From Polyangiaceae bacterium (GTDB taxonomy: Bacteria > Myxococcota_A > Polyangia > Polyangiales > Polyangiaceae), in assembly GCA_020633235.1 (NCBI GenBank), contig JACKEA010000001.1, positions 310,001 through 374,000 of the forward strand: a DNA stretch of 64,000 nt. Reading direction: 5' to 3'. The notes beneath the pieces were generated by a model that worked only from the letters and a program-made list of their open reading frames with translations, searched no databases and was not told where the DNA came from. Numbering within the stretch: position 1 is the stretch's first letter; each line of letters begins with the position of its first letter. Below are positions 8,823-17,508 of the stretch, piece by piece. The position numbers were made by a program, and so were the translations under genes.

Positions 8823-8836
8823 ATTTGGCATTTTGG

Positions 8837-8851
8837 GGTTGGTCCGCCGCG
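8837..8851 (+). repeat. Dispersed GC-rich intergenic repeat, partial copy 2
   Basis: GGTTGGTCCGCCGCG, the left three quarters of the repeat; the GGAAC end is not conserved. Located between the divergent TetR and dioxygenase genes. Confidence 0.6.
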
Positions 8852-8942
8852 ATGCCGTCGCGAATTGATGCGCCGGTGGCAACAGTGTGTCGCCAGCTCC
8901 GCTTCTGGTGTCGTGCTGCGAACGGAGCCATGTTCTGGGTCG

Positions 8943-9845
8943 ATGAAACACGTCACCCGTCGGACCGCCCTCGCGGCGGGGCTCGTCTCCGCCGTTGCCG
9001 CGGGCGTCCACCTTTCGGGAACGAACGAGGAGAACGCCGTGGCCCAGCCCAAGACCCAGAAGATGCCGGTGGTGTACCTACCCCACGGGGGCGGCCCGTG
9101 GCCCTTCGTGGACTTCGGTCTCGATGCTCGCGACGTGGAACAGCTCGCCGGATACCTGCGGGGGCTCGGCGGGCTGGCTCAGCCGAAGGCGGTGCTCGTG
9201 GTGTCGGCCCACTGGGAGACCGACGTGCCGACGCTGATGACGTCCGAGCGCCCGCCGATGCTGTACGACTACTACGGCTTCCCGCCCGCCAGCTACGAGA
9301 TCCAATGGCCCGCGCCGGGAGATCCGAAGCTCGCCGCGCGCGTCCAGTCGCTGCTGCGGGAGGCGGGCTTTGGCACCGCAACGGACTCGGCGCGCGGCTT
9401 CGACCACGGGACCTTCATCCCGCTGAAGCTCGTGTACCCCGAAGCGAACGTGCCCACCGTTCAGCTATCGATGCTCGCGTCGCTGGATCCAGCGGAGCAC
9501 TTGAAGCTCGGTCGCGCCCTCGCGCCACTGCGGGAGGAGGGCGTACTGATCGTGGGCAGTGGCATGTCGTTTCACAACATGCGGCTGTTCCGCAATCCGC
9601 GAGCGGAAGAAGTGTCCGATACCTTCGATGCTTGGCTCACGGAGACGGTCACGTTGGAGTCCGGCGAGCGGGACCGTCGGTTGACGGAGTGGGAGGCGGC
9701 GCCGGGAGCGCGCGCCGCTCATCCACGGGAAGAGCATCTTTTACCGCTGATGGTGGCCGCCGGCGCCGCGGGCGCGGATCTGGGCGCCATCGCCTTCAGC
9801 GACCGTTTCATGGGCGCCCGCATCACTGCCGTGCACTTCGCGTGA
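8943..9845 (+). CDS. Class III extradiol dioxygenase, 4,5-DOPA dioxygenase type, Tat-exported
   Basis: 300 residues. The N-terminus MKHVTRRTALAAGLVSAVAAG has a twin-arginine-like RR motif plus a hydrophobic run, so export through Tat is likely. The rest is the LigB/DODA fold: YLPHGGGPWPF, LVVSAHWETD (metal-ligand His), GFDHGTFIPLKLVYP (second His) and GSGMSFHNMR. The family opens catechol rings with Fe(II) or Zn(II); its true substrate here is unknown. Usual members are cytoplasmic and about 260 residues; the leader is the difference. Its 3' end overlaps the convergent DJ-1 family gene by 23 bp. Confidence 0.85.
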   Translation: MKHVTRRTALAAGLVSAVAAGVHLSGTNEENAVAQPKTQKMPVVYLPHGGGPWPFVDFGLDARDVEQLAGYLRGLGGLAQPKAVLVVSAHWETDVPTLMTSERPPMLYDYYGFPPASYEIQWPAPGDPKLAARVQSLLREAGFGTATDSARGFDHGTFIPLKLVYPEANVPTVQLSMLASLDPAEHLKLGRALAPLREEGVLIVGSGMSFHNMRLFRNPRAEEVSDTFDAWLTETVTLESGERDRRLTEWEAAPGARAAHPREEHLLPLMVAAGAAGADLGAIAFSDRFMGARITAVHFA

Positions 9846-10467
9846 AGTAGAGCTGCCGCAGCTGCTCCACCAGGTCGGGCTCCGCGCGGTCCGGGTGCCC
9901 CGAGTCGAAGGGCGGCGCGGGATCGTACTCCAGGCCGAGCTGGATGAGCCGCGCGGTGCGCTCGTCCGCGAGCTCCGCGGCCAGCGTCAGCGCGAAGTCC
10001 ATACCGGCAGTGACGCCACCGGCGGTGACACGGTTGCGATCCACGACCACACGCCCGGGACGGTAGCGTGCACCGTACTCCGCAAGTCGGTCCGTGTAGG
10101 CCCAGTGGGTCGTGGCGTCGTAGCCCTCGAGCAATCCCGCGGCGCCTAGCAGCAGAGCGCCGGTGCACACGGACGTGACCCAGCGCGCATCCTTGCCGCG
10201 CTCTCGCAGGAATCCGAGCACGGCGTCGTCCTTCTGCAGTCGCTCCTGCCCGAAGCCCCCCGGTACGAACAGCACCGTGAGGGGCGGACATTCGTCGAGC
10301 GTGTGGTTTGGTGTGAGGGTGAAGCCGGGGCCGGCGCTCACGGGAACCTTCTCCTTCCACAGCAGGTGGACCTCGGCGCCGGGGATCCGGTGCAGCACCT
10401 CGAAGGGCGCCGTGAGGTCGAGCTGGGTCATCCCGGGAAACGACAGCATGCCGATGGTGTGGGTCAT
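9823..10467 (-). CDS. DJ-1/PfpI family protein, isonitrile hydratase-like
   Basis: 214 residues. Flavodoxin-like DJ-1/PfpI domain with the nucleophile-elbow cysteine in TSVCTGALLLGAAGLL (Cys101) and the downstream THWAYTDRL and GVTAGMDFALTLAAELA segments seen in isonitrile hydratase (InhA) relatives. Acid residue near the N-terminus (about Asp17) is consistent with that group. Divergent from a GlxA-type regulator 62 bp away whose N-terminal half is the same fold, so the two are probably related and co-controlled. Reaction not proven: could be hydratase or glyoxalase-like. Confidence 0.83.
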   Translation of the reverse strand: MTHTIGMLSFPGMTQLDLTAPFEVLHRIPGAEVHLLWKEKVPVSAGPGFTLTPNHTLDECPPLTVLFVPGGFGQERLQKDDAVLGFLRERGKDARWVTSVCTGALLLGAAGLLEGYDATTHWAYTDRLAEYGARYRPGRVVVDRNRVTAGGVTAGMDFALTLAAELADERTARLIQLGLEYDPAPPFDSGHPDRAEPDLVEQLRQLYFTRSARQ

Positions 10468-10529
10468 GAGGCCAGCATGGGGCAGCACCACCGCTGGCAT
10501 CCAGGACAACAAGTGTCTATTTTCTGCCA

Positions 10530-11480
10530 ATGGCGCGAGTGCTGCTGGTGGCCTTTGAAGGCGTGCAAACCCTGGACGTGACGGGACCCGCGGAGGTGTT
10601 CGCCGCGGCGGCGCGCTACCACGTGGAGCTCTTGAGCGCGGGCGGCGGGACGGTGACTACCACCTCGGGGATCGCGCTTCACGCCCGGGATCTATCCGGC
10701 GTGCGCGTGCAGCCGACGGACACCGTCTTGGTCGCCGGCGGCAACGAAGACGCCATTCGACGCGCCCTCGAACAGCCGGCGCTGCTCGACTTCCTTCGCC
10801 GCGCGGCTCGCGTCGCGGCTCGGATTGGCTCGGTGTGCTCGGGTGCGTTCTTGTTGGCGAGCATCGGCGTGCTCGACGGCCACGCCGCCGCCACCCACTG
10901 GTCCGCCTGCGAACGCCTCGCCCGCGCGTTCCCAGCCATTCGCGTCGACCCCAACGCGATCTTCGTTCGCGAGGGAAGACTGTGGACGTCTGCCGGAGTC
11001 ACCACCGGCATCGACATGGCCCTGGCGATGGTCGAAGAAGACGCGGGCCGGGTCGTGGCGGACGCCATTGCGTCGCGGCTGGTGCTGTACCTACGCCGCC
11101 CGGGGTTTCAGTCGCAGTTCAGCGAGGCGCTCTTGGCGCAGACCGAACGCGCGGACCCGCTGGCCGCAGCGGTCGGCTGGGCTCGGAGCCACCTGCGGAG
11201 CGCGGACGTAGAGAGCTTGGCGCGCCAAGCCGGCATGTCCGTGCGCACCCTACATCGTCGCTGCGACGAGCTGTTCGGCACCACCCCCGCCAAGCTGCTG
11301 GACAAGCTGCGCGTGGAGCACGCGCGCGCCCTGCTCGGCCGGGGTGAGGTGCCCTTGAAGGCCCTGGCGGTGGACGCGGGTTTTGGCAGCGGAGCGCGCA
11401 TGAATCGCGCGTTTCTGCGCGAGCTCGGCATGACGGCGCGCCAGTACCGCATGGTGCACGGCGCCGCGTCTCGAGGGTAG
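10530..11480 (+). CDS. GlxA family transcriptional regulator (DJ-1 domain + AraC HTH)
   Basis: 316 residues. Residues 1-190 form a DJ-1/PfpI-like ligand domain (GSVCSGAFLLA, Cys103; THWSACERLARAFP; SAGVTTGIDMALAMV). Residues about 215-310 form an AraC-type double helix-turn-helix (DVESLARQAGMSVRTLHRRC and PLKALAVDAGFGSGARMNRAF). Such regulators activate neighbouring genes in response to small molecules. It faces the DJ-1/PfpI enzyme gene across 62 bp, the likely target, and is followed 18 bp later by a sensor kinase gene. Confidence 0.9.
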   Translation: MARVLLVAFEGVQTLDVTGPAEVFAAAARYHVELLSAGGGTVTTTSGIALHARDLSGVRVQPTDTVLVAGGNEDAIRRALEQPALLDFLRRAARVAARIGSVCSGAFLLASIGVLDGHAAATHWSACERLARAFPAIRVDPNAIFVREGRLWTSAGVTTGIDMALAMVEEDAGRVVADAIASRLVLYLRRPGFQSQFSEALLAQTERADPLAAAVGWARSHLRSADVESLARQAGMSVRTLHRRCDELFGTTPAKLLDKLRVEHARALLGRGEVPLKALAVDAGFGSGARMNRAFLRELGMTARQYRMVHGAASRG

Positions 11481-11498
11481 CGCTATACTCGCCGCCCC

Positions 11499-13415
11499 GT
11501 GTCTTCCGGTCCCGATTCCATCGCACCCGACAAGAGCCGCGGCGACGGCATCGCCGTCGAGATCGGTGGCGGAAGTGTGGCCATCTTCTCGCACGGCCCG
11601 ACGCCCATGTCGTTGTTCGACCCCAGGGACGGTCGCATCGTGGAGGTGAACGACGCATGGGTCGAGCGCTACGGCTACGCGCGGGAAGAAGCACGAACGC
11701 TTCGCGTGCAGGACGTGAGCGCGGAGCCACAGGCCACCACCAACGCGGTCCGCGGCGCGGAGGAGACCGGTGGCGCGCTGATCTCTACCCGCTGGCACAA
11801 AAGCAAGGCCGGCGAGGTGTTTCCCGTGGAGATCACCTCGGGCACGCTGAGCGTGGGGGGACGCATGCTGATGTACGCGGTGATGCACGACATCGCGCCG
11901 CGGCTGCGCTCGGAGGAACGCCTCTCGCAGTCTGAGGCGCGTTTCCGCGCGTTGGTGGAGGGCATTCCGATCGGCGTGCTGGTCCATCGGCACGGGCGCG
12001 TGCTGTACGCGAACCCCGGGCTTCTACGCCTCTTGGGCTACGAGCTGGGCGACGATCTGGTCGGGACCGAGCTGTCGAGCCTGGTCGATGAGGATGACTG
12101 GGCGCGGGTCCGCCAGCGGGTGGCGTCCGTGATGAACGAGCACAAGCCGACCCCCACGATGGAAAGCCGTATGGCACGCAAGGATGGCCGTATGGTGCCG
12201 GTGCAGGTCAACGGCATGCCCTTCGTGTACGACGGCGAGCCCGCGGTGATGGCCATGGTCATGGACGTGCGCGAGCGCAAGCAGATGGAGGCTCAGCTCG
12301 TGCTCGCGGATCGCTTGGCATCGCTGGGTCGGCTGGCGGCTTCCGTGGGGCACGAGATCAACAACCCGCTCGCCTATTTGCTCGGCAACGTGCAGCTCCT
12401 GGAGCGGGACATCGCCCGCGCCCAGGGACTGGATGCGGAAACTCGTGACAAGCTCACCGAGCGCCTTTCGGTGCTCACGGAGGGTGCCCTCCGCGTGCGA
12501 GACATCGTGCGCGATCTCAAGTCTCTCTCGGGTGGCGAGCCAGACCTGGTCCAGGGAACGGACCTGCATCGGGTGCTCGAAATGTGCGTGCACATGGCAG
12601 AGCACGAAATCCGTCATCGCGCTGCTCTGCTGCGCGACTACGGACCCTCGGTGATCGTGCTCGCGAGCGAGCCGCGGCTGGGTCAGGTGTTCTTGAACTT
12701 GCTGGTGAACGCCGCTCAGGCGATCCCGGAAGGCGTGCCGGACGAGCACGAGATCACGCTCCGCACTCGGCGCGAGGGCAGTGATCGCGTGCGCATCGAG
12801 GTGGAAGACACCGGCCGCGGCATCGACGCCGAGCATCGGGAGCGCATCTTCGAGCCGTTCTTCACCACCAAGGCCAGCGGTGGCACCGGCTTGGGGTTGT
12901 CCATTTCGCATAGCATCGTCACGGGGCTGGGCGGCACCATTTCAGTGGAGCCGGCTCCGGGTCGAGGCACGCGCTTCGTCGTGGTGTTGCCCTGCCGGCC
13001 GGTGAGCTCGCTGCCGGCGCCGCCGGCCTCGCAGAAGCCACCCAGTACTCTTCGTTCGCGTCCGCGGCTCCTGCTCGCAGAGGACGAAGAGCGTCTGGCC
13101 AAGACCCTGGCAGCGGCGTTGGACGATTGCGAGGTGACGGTGGTCCACAGTGGCAACGCTGCCATTGCGCAGCTCGCGGAGCGGCGTTTCGACGCGGTCG
13201 TCCTCGACCTCCACATGCAGGACGGCACCGGCGCGGACGTTTCGCGTTGGCTCCGGGCGCACCGCCCCGAGCTCACAGGTCGCGTGGTGTTCATGACGGG
13301 GGCCGGTACGGAGGGGCCGCTGGTGGCGGAGGCACGAGGCGCGCCGCTGCTCCGAAAGCCGTTCGAATACGAGAGCCTTCGGAGCGAGCTCCAGCGCCTG
13401 ATCGACTGCCCCTGA
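11499..13415 (+). CDS. Hybrid histidine kinase: PAS-PAS-HisKA-HATPase-receiver
   Basis: 638 residues, no membrane segment, so a soluble cytoplasmic sensor. Two PAS domains (about 25-135 and 145-260) precede the dimerisation/phosphoacceptor region with His285 in SVGHEINNP. The ATPase domain shows the N box (FLNLLVNAAQAIPEG), the G1 box DTGRGID and G2 box GTGLGLSIS. A receiver domain closes the protein, with the acid pair LLAEDEE and the phospho-Asp in VVLDLHMQDG, then KPF. The kinase phosphorylates its own His and passes phosphate to the receiver; no separate response regulator is adjacent. GTG start, 18 bp after the AraC-type gene. Confidence 0.92.
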   Translation: MSSGPDSIAPDKSRGDGIAVEIGGGSVAIFSHGPTPMSLFDPRDGRIVEVNDAWVERYGYAREEARTLRVQDVSAEPQATTNAVRGAEETGGALISTRWHKSKAGEVFPVEITSGTLSVGGRMLMYAVMHDIAPRLRSEERLSQSEARFRALVEGIPIGVLVHRHGRVLYANPGLLRLLGYELGDDLVGTELSSLVDEDDWARVRQRVASVMNEHKPTPTMESRMARKDGRMVPVQVNGMPFVYDGEPAVMAMVMDVRERKQMEAQLVLADRLASLGRLAASVGHEINNPLAYLLGNVQLLERDIARAQGLDAETRDKLTERLSVLTEGALRVRDIVRDLKSLSGGEPDLVQGTDLHRVLEMCVHMAEHEIRHRAALLRDYGPSVIVLASEPRLGQVFLNLLVNAAQAIPEGVPDEHEITLRTRREGSDRVRIEVEDTGRGIDAEHRERIFEPFFTTKASGGTGLGLSISHSIVTGLGGTISVEPAPGRGTRFVVVLPCRPVSSLPAPPASQKPPSTLRSRPRLLLAEDEERLAKTLAAALDDCEVTVVHSGNAAIAQLAERRFDAVVLDLHMQDGTGADVSRWLRAHRPELTGRVVFMTGAGTEGPLVAEARGAPLLRKPFEYESLRSELQRLIDCP

Positions 13416-13432
13416 AGGGCTCTGGGTTTGTA

Positions 13433-13452
13433 TGTCGGTTCGCCGCGGAACC
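13433..13452 (+). repeat. Dispersed GC-rich intergenic repeat, copy 3
   Basis: TGTCGGTTCGCCGCGGAACC starts 18 bp after the kinase stop codon, same direction, preceded by GGGTTTGTA. The ends GGTTC/GAACC are perfectly complementary. Confidence 0.8.
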
Positions 13453-13496
13453 TCGCAAGCATGGAACGCGTGAACGCCGGCGCGTATGATTCCGGC

Positions 13497-15050
13497 ATGC
13501 TGGCCCGCTCTCTGTCGCTCTCCGCCGTCGCGCTGTTGTTCTCGGCCCACGCTGCCGCACAAGATTGCGGCTGTGATCACACCATCGCGCTCTCCCAGAA
13601 CAGCGCCAAAGGCACGGACCTGGGCGTGAAGCCGGGGGACGTGGTGTGCGTCGAGGCCGGCGCGCGACCCTTCCTGGTGCTGGAAGAGTTCGTGGGCAGC
13701 GCGAGCGCCCCGGTCGTGATCAAGAACTGCGGCGGACAGGTGAAGATCGCCAACAGCGACAAGGGCTACGGTCTGGCGATCAACGGCTCCTCGTTCTTCC
13801 ACGTCACGGGCACCGGGGACTCGTCGGTGAAGTACGGCTTCGACGTCAGCGCGTCTCGCACCGGTCCGGACTACTCGGGCTCCGGTGTCCCCGTGGGAGG
13901 GCTCAGCACGGACTACGAGCTCGATCACATCGAGGTGCACGATACGGGATTCGCGGGCTTCATCCTCAAGACCGAGTCGCGCTGCGACGGCAGCGCGAAC
14001 CTCGGCAACTTCGTGCAGAAGAACACCCACGTGCACGACACCTACGTGCACGACACCGGCGGCGAAGGCTTTTACGTCGGCAGCACCGGATACGGCGGAC
14101 GAGATTTCACCTGCAACGGCCAGACGGTGAAGCTCTATCCTCACGAGCACTGGGGCGTGTCCCTGCACGACAACCTCATCGAAGATACCGGCTGGGACGG
14201 CTTGCAGGTGGGCGTGACGCCCAAGGACTGCAAGGTGTTTCGCAACGTGATCCGCGGCGTGGGGCGCACGGCCACGGACATGGTGCAGACCCGCGGCATC
14301 CAGATCGGTGGCGCCTCCGCCTGTGACGTGACCGACAACTACCTGGAAGATGGCCCCACCATCGGCATCTTCGTGTTGGGCGCCGCCAACACCCTCGTGC
14401 AGAACAACGTGGTGGTGGATTTCGCGGAGGACGGCATCTACGGCAACGACCAGCAGCTCGACGCCGTCAAGGACGCCCACTACGTCTTTCTGCACAACAC
14501 CGTGGTGCGCGCCGGAGATACCGGGCTCAGCCTGTTCGGCGATTTGATTGCGGGCAACGCGGTCGTCAACAACCTGTTCGTGGAGAACGCCAAGCCCTAC
14601 GGCATCGGTGGCAACGTGGACGCGACGGACCAGGGCAACCTGGAGCTCGGCAAGGTGTCCGAGGCCGGTTTCGTGAGCGACGCCCAGCGCGACTACCGCC
14701 TGCAAGAAGACTCCGTCGCGCGGGACACCGGCGCCGTGGTCAGCGGGTTTTCCACGGACGTGGATCGTGACGGCGTGAAGCGGGACGCAAAGCCCGATGT
14801 CGGCGCCTACGAGTACACCGACGCGCCGCCTCCCGACGGCGGCGCGCCGACGGGTACCGGCGGTACCTCGAGCGGCACGGGCGGCGCGGGCGGCAAGAAC
14901 GCTGCGGCCGACGGCTCCGACGACGGTGGCTGCGGCTGCCGCGCGGCGGCCCCCCCGGCTAGCGGCGCGCTGGTGTTCTTCGCGCTCGCCCTGTTGGCGG
15001 CCGCCGGGTTGCGCCGTCGTGACCTCGAGCTACGGCGCTTTCGGCGGTGA
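13497..15050 (+). CDS. Secreted right-handed beta-helix protein with MYXO-CTERM-like tail
   Basis: 517 residues. A signal peptide (MLARSLSLSAVALLFSAHAAAQ) is followed by repeated short beta-helix coils typical of PbH1/NosD-like proteins, with many VxDN / HNTVV type turns (VQNNVVVDFAEDGIYGND, FLHNTVVRAGDTGLSLFGD). Near the C-terminus a Gly/Thr/Ser/Asp-rich linker leads to GCGCRAAAPP, a hydrophobic stretch ALVFFALALLAAAG and a basic end LRRRDLELRRFRR; this is the Cys/hydrophobic/Arg pattern of MYXO-CTERM sorting tails that anchor proteins in the outer envelope of myxobacteria. May bind or cleave polysaccharide; no active site recognised. ATG chosen for the signal peptide. Confidence 0.83.
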   Translation: MLARSLSLSAVALLFSAHAAAQDCGCDHTIALSQNSAKGTDLGVKPGDVVCVEAGARPFLVLEEFVGSASAPVVIKNCGGQVKIANSDKGYGLAINGSSFFHVTGTGDSSVKYGFDVSASRTGPDYSGSGVPVGGLSTDYELDHIEVHDTGFAGFILKTESRCDGSANLGNFVQKNTHVHDTYVHDTGGEGFYVGSTGYGGRDFTCNGQTVKLYPHEHWGVSLHDNLIEDTGWDGLQVGVTPKDCKVFRNVIRGVGRTATDMVQTRGIQIGGASACDVTDNYLEDGPTIGIFVLGAANTLVQNNVVVDFAEDGIYGNDQQLDAVKDAHYVFLHNTVVRAGDTGLSLFGDLIAGNAVVNNLFVENAKPYGIGGNVDATDQGNLELGKVSEAGFVSDAQRDYRLQEDSVARDTGAVVSGFSTDVDRDGVKRDAKPDVGAYEYTDAPPPDGGAPTGTGGTSSGTGGAGGKNAAADGSDDGGCGCRAAAPPASGALVFFALALLAAAGLRRRDLELRRFRR

Positions 15051-15707
15051 AAACTCCAAAGCGTAGGACACCACGACGATGCCGCCGGGGTCCGGCTGCG
15101 GAAACGAGAGCGCGCGAATGGCAGCAAGGCCGCAGCGGCTTATGCTGCTGGAGACCGTGCCACCGGTGTTCACCGCGGACACCACCTTGCCCTGCGGGTT
15201 GATGACGAACTTGAGCTCCCAGGTGTCCTTCGTTGCCGGGTGTTCGGCGTTCTGCGCGTAGCAGACGCGAATGCGCCCCATTCGCTGTCGGATGATGCGG
15301 CGCACGACCTCCTGTGGCAGGCCGCCTTGCACCGTGATCTTCTTCTGCCGCACTTGGACGGGGCCTGACACCGGGCTGACCGTGTCACGCAAGCTCGGGT
15401 CGAACTCGGCGCCGGGCTCCACGTCGACCAGCGGAAGCTGTTGCACGGCGGGCCCCCCCGAGAGCACGTCGTAGACGCTGGCTCGTCGCTCCGCGGCGGA
15501 GACACTGGAGGCGGCGGGCGCGGGTCCCGCGGCCAGCTGGGCTGCCGGTGCGGGTGCGGGTGCGGCAGATGCGGATGCGCTCGGCGGCGGGGTGCTTGCC
15601 ACGGTCTCCGGCGGCGGCGGGGACGCCGGCGGCGCGGGGCTCTTGTGCGTGCTGGTCTTGTCGCAACCGAAGAGCAGCAAGGCGGCGACGACCGCGACGC
15701 CCTTCAC
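15030..15707 (-). CDS. Lipoprotein with AgmX/PglI C-terminal (TonB-like) domain
   Basis: 225 residues. Lipoprotein signal VKGVAVVAALLLFGC, long Pro/Ala/Ser linker (about 20-75), then a C-terminal domain with VVRRIIRQRMGRIRVCYAQN and GKVVSAVNTGGTVSSSISRC, the pattern of AgmX/PglI-type domains used in myxobacterial gliding-motility and energy-transducing proteins. The GTG start overlaps the stop of the preceding DUF2330 gene in a GTGA, so translation is coupled. Probably part of an envelope complex; partner unknown. Its 3' end overlaps the beta-helix gene by 21 bp on the opposite strand. Confidence 0.8.
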   Translation of the reverse strand: MKGVAVVAALLLFGCDKTSTHKSPAPPASPPPPETVASTPPPSASASAAPAPAPAAQLAAGPAPAASSVSAAERRASVYDVLSGGPAVQQLPLVDVEPGAEFDPSLRDTVSPVSGPVQVRQKKITVQGGLPQEVVRRIIRQRMGRIRVCYAQNAEHPATKDTWELKFVINPQGKVVSAVNTGGTVSSSISRCGLAAIRALSFPQPDPGGIVVVSYALEFSPPKAP

Positions 15708-16738
15708 TGCACCAGCTCCGGGTCGAGCACGCCGAGGAGCGGCGCGAGAGCCTTCTTGTCGTCGTCGCTCAAGGTGGCGCTCGCCAGCGGCGGAAACAGG
15801 ATGTCGCCCATCCCCGTACGCTCGCGCTTCTGGTCCTGAAACGTCTGCACCGACAGCTCTCCCTCGGGCAGCAGCTTCGTGTCCTCGGCCGAAAGCACGC
15901 CCATGAGCTGGCTTCGCGCGTTCTGTTGGACGTCCCCCGCGCGCAGCGGGCGGAACCACTCGAGCTTGCCGCCCACGTCCCGCAGCGCCACGGGCTGCAC
16001 TTGCACCGGGGACGCCAGCCACAGCTCCATCACCCGCGCGCCTTCGACGCCCGCCGGGTGCTCCGGCTCGAAGTAGGGATAGTACGGGATCGGCGTGGAG
16101 AACGAGATGCGAATGGTCTCCGCGTCCACGACGTCACTCTTGGCCGACGCGCCCTTGGGCGGATCGTAGCGCATGGCGACGTAGTAGAACTTCATCTTCA
16201 CGTAGTGCGCGAGCCAGACGTCGGTTTCCTTGGAGCTGGCCAGACCGTTGTCCTTCAGCCACTTGGAGAGCGCCTTGGCGTCCGTGGCGGCCAGCACGAA
16301 GGCGGTGAAGCTCCCCACCTTGCTCACTTGCAGCACCTGGACACCCGCCGAACGGCCGGAGCCGAAGCCAACACCGGCGCCGCTACCCAAGCCGATGGAG
16401 CCGATGCCCTTGGAACGCTGGAACGGGAACTGGCGTCGCAACTTCTCGAACAGCCCGCGATCGACCTTGGCGACCTCGGGCCGGGTCGGGGTAGGGACCA
16501 CGAAGCCGAAGCGCTGATCCGCCTGTCGGAAGGCGACCTCGCGGATGAAGTGCTCCGTGTCCGTGTTGGGGTCGTGGAGGATGAGCACTTGCTCGTGGGC
16601 CAGGGACGGCAAGCGCTTCGCCTGGGGGACGAACACGCCGCCACAGGCGTTTGCGCGGCGGACCGACAAACCCAAACCCAAGCCCAAACCCGCGATCCCC
16701 AAGGCCGAGATTGCCAGCCATCGTCCCCATCCAGCCAT
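15704..16738 (-). CDS. DUF2330 family secreted protein
   Basis: 344 residues. N-terminal signal/anchor MAGWGRWLAISALGIAGLGL, then ANACGGVFVPQ and HEQVLILHDPNTDTEHFIREV, which are the hallmarks of DUF2330 proteins of Myxococcota. Ends with an acidic C-terminal part. Function of the family is unknown. The ATG chosen starts the signal peptide; upstream in-frame sequence crosses the operator region of the neighbouring arsR-like gene. Translation is coupled to the AgmX-domain lipoprotein that follows, so the two products may work together at the envelope. Confidence 0.82.
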   Translation of the reverse strand: MAGWGRWLAISALGIAGLGLGLGLSVRRANACGGVFVPQAKRLPSLAHEQVLILHDPNTDTEHFIREVAFRQADQRFGFVVPTPTRPEVAKVDRGLFEKLRRQFPFQRSKGIGSIGLGSGAGVGFGSGRSAGVQVLQVSKVGSFTAFVLAATDAKALSKWLKDNGLASSKETDVWLAHYVKMKFYYVAMRYDPPKGASAKSDVVDAETIRISFSTPIPYYPYFEPEHPAGVEGARVMELWLASPVQVQPVALRDVGGKLEWFRPLRAGDVQQNARSQLMGVLSAEDTKLLPEGELSVQTFQDQKRERTGMGDILFPPLASATLSDDDKKALAPLLGVLDPELVQ

Positions 16739-16787
16739 GGCCGCCACTATAGCGGCGAATTCCGGGCGAGGGGCTTGCCAGTTCTTC

Positions 16788-16815
16788 ATTCTGACATTAT
16801 TCAGAATGTCTGAAT
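16788..16815. promoter_or_regulatory. ArsR-type operator, overlapping inverted repeats
   Basis: Two overlapping perfect palindromes: ATTCTGA-CATTAT-TCAGAAT and ATTCAGA-ATG-TCTGAAT. The second ends at the base directly before the ATG of the ArsR-rhodanese gene, so a bound repressor would cover the translation start. The A/T content is far below-average GC for this region, typical of ArsR sites. Confidence 0.8.
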
Positions 16816-17508
16816 ATGGCCTCACGGTCCCTGTACGAGGAGCTGGCGCGCACCGCGAAGGCGCTGGCGAATCCGGAGCGGCTTCGCCTGGTGGAGCTGC
16901 TCTCGCAGGGAGCGCGCACGGTGGAGGTGCTCGCCGAACGCGCGGCGCAACCCCTCGGCACCACCTCGCACCACTTGCAGAAGCTGGCGGCGGCGGGTCT
17001 GGTGAACCGGGAGCGCAGCGGGCGGCACGTGGTGTACTCGCTGGCGGACACGTCCGTGGCGGAGTTCTGGTCGGCGCTCCGCTGTTTTGGAGAGGCACAC
17101 TCCGGAGAGCTCAAGACAGCCGTGCAGGAGCTCCGCTCGCGACGAGAAAGGGCCGGCGTGGTCACTGCAGACGAGCTCGAGGAGCTCCTATCCCGTCGCA
17201 AGGTCACGCTCATCGACGTTCGGCCTGCGGAGGAGTTCGCGGCGAGCCACCTCGCGGGAGCGCGTTCGGTACCGCTGTCGGAGCTCGCCGCTCGGCTCAG
17301 AGAGCTGCCGAAGCGACGCCTGGTGGTGGCGTACTGCCGTAGCCCCTACTGCCAGCTCGCGGATCGCGCGGTCGAAATCCTCGAGCGACACGGGTTCAAA
17401 GCGCGTCGCTTGGAAGAAGGCGTGCAGGAGTGGGGCGCCCACGGGCGTCGTTTGGAGAAAGATCGAGGAGACCAGGATGTCGGTCGCGAGAGTTTCGAAA
17501 GAGTCTGA
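16816..17508 (+). CDS. ArsR-type regulator fused to rhodanese domain
   Basis: 230 residues. N-terminal winged helix (about 5-95; GTTSHHLQKLAAAGLVNRER is the recognition helix and turn) joined to a C-terminal rhodanese domain (about 115-220) with DVRPAEEFAASHL and the active-site loop AYCRSPYC containing Cys174. The fusion is a known family thought to sense reactive sulfur or thiol stress: the rhodanese Cys would carry persulfide and the HTH respond. First gene of a redox operon: its last 32 bp overlap the thioredoxin-glutaredoxin gene. The operator directly abuts the ATG with no ribosome site, so the mRNA may be leaderless. Confidence 0.9.
   Translation: MASRSLYEELARTAKALANPERLRLVELLSQGARTVEVLAERAAQPLGTTSHHLQKLAAAGLVNRERSGRHVVYSLADTSVAEFWSALRCFGEAHSGELKTAVQELRSRRERAGVVTADELEELLSRRKVTLIDVRPAEEFAASHLAGARSVPLSELAARLRELPKRRLVVAYCRSPYCQLADRAVEILERHGFKARRLEEGVQEWGAHGRRLEKDRGDQDVGRESFERV

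Noticed and set aside
12942..14705. 587-codon minus-strand frame
   Set aside because: Antisense shadow of the kinase end and the beta-helix gene; no domain, biased composition.
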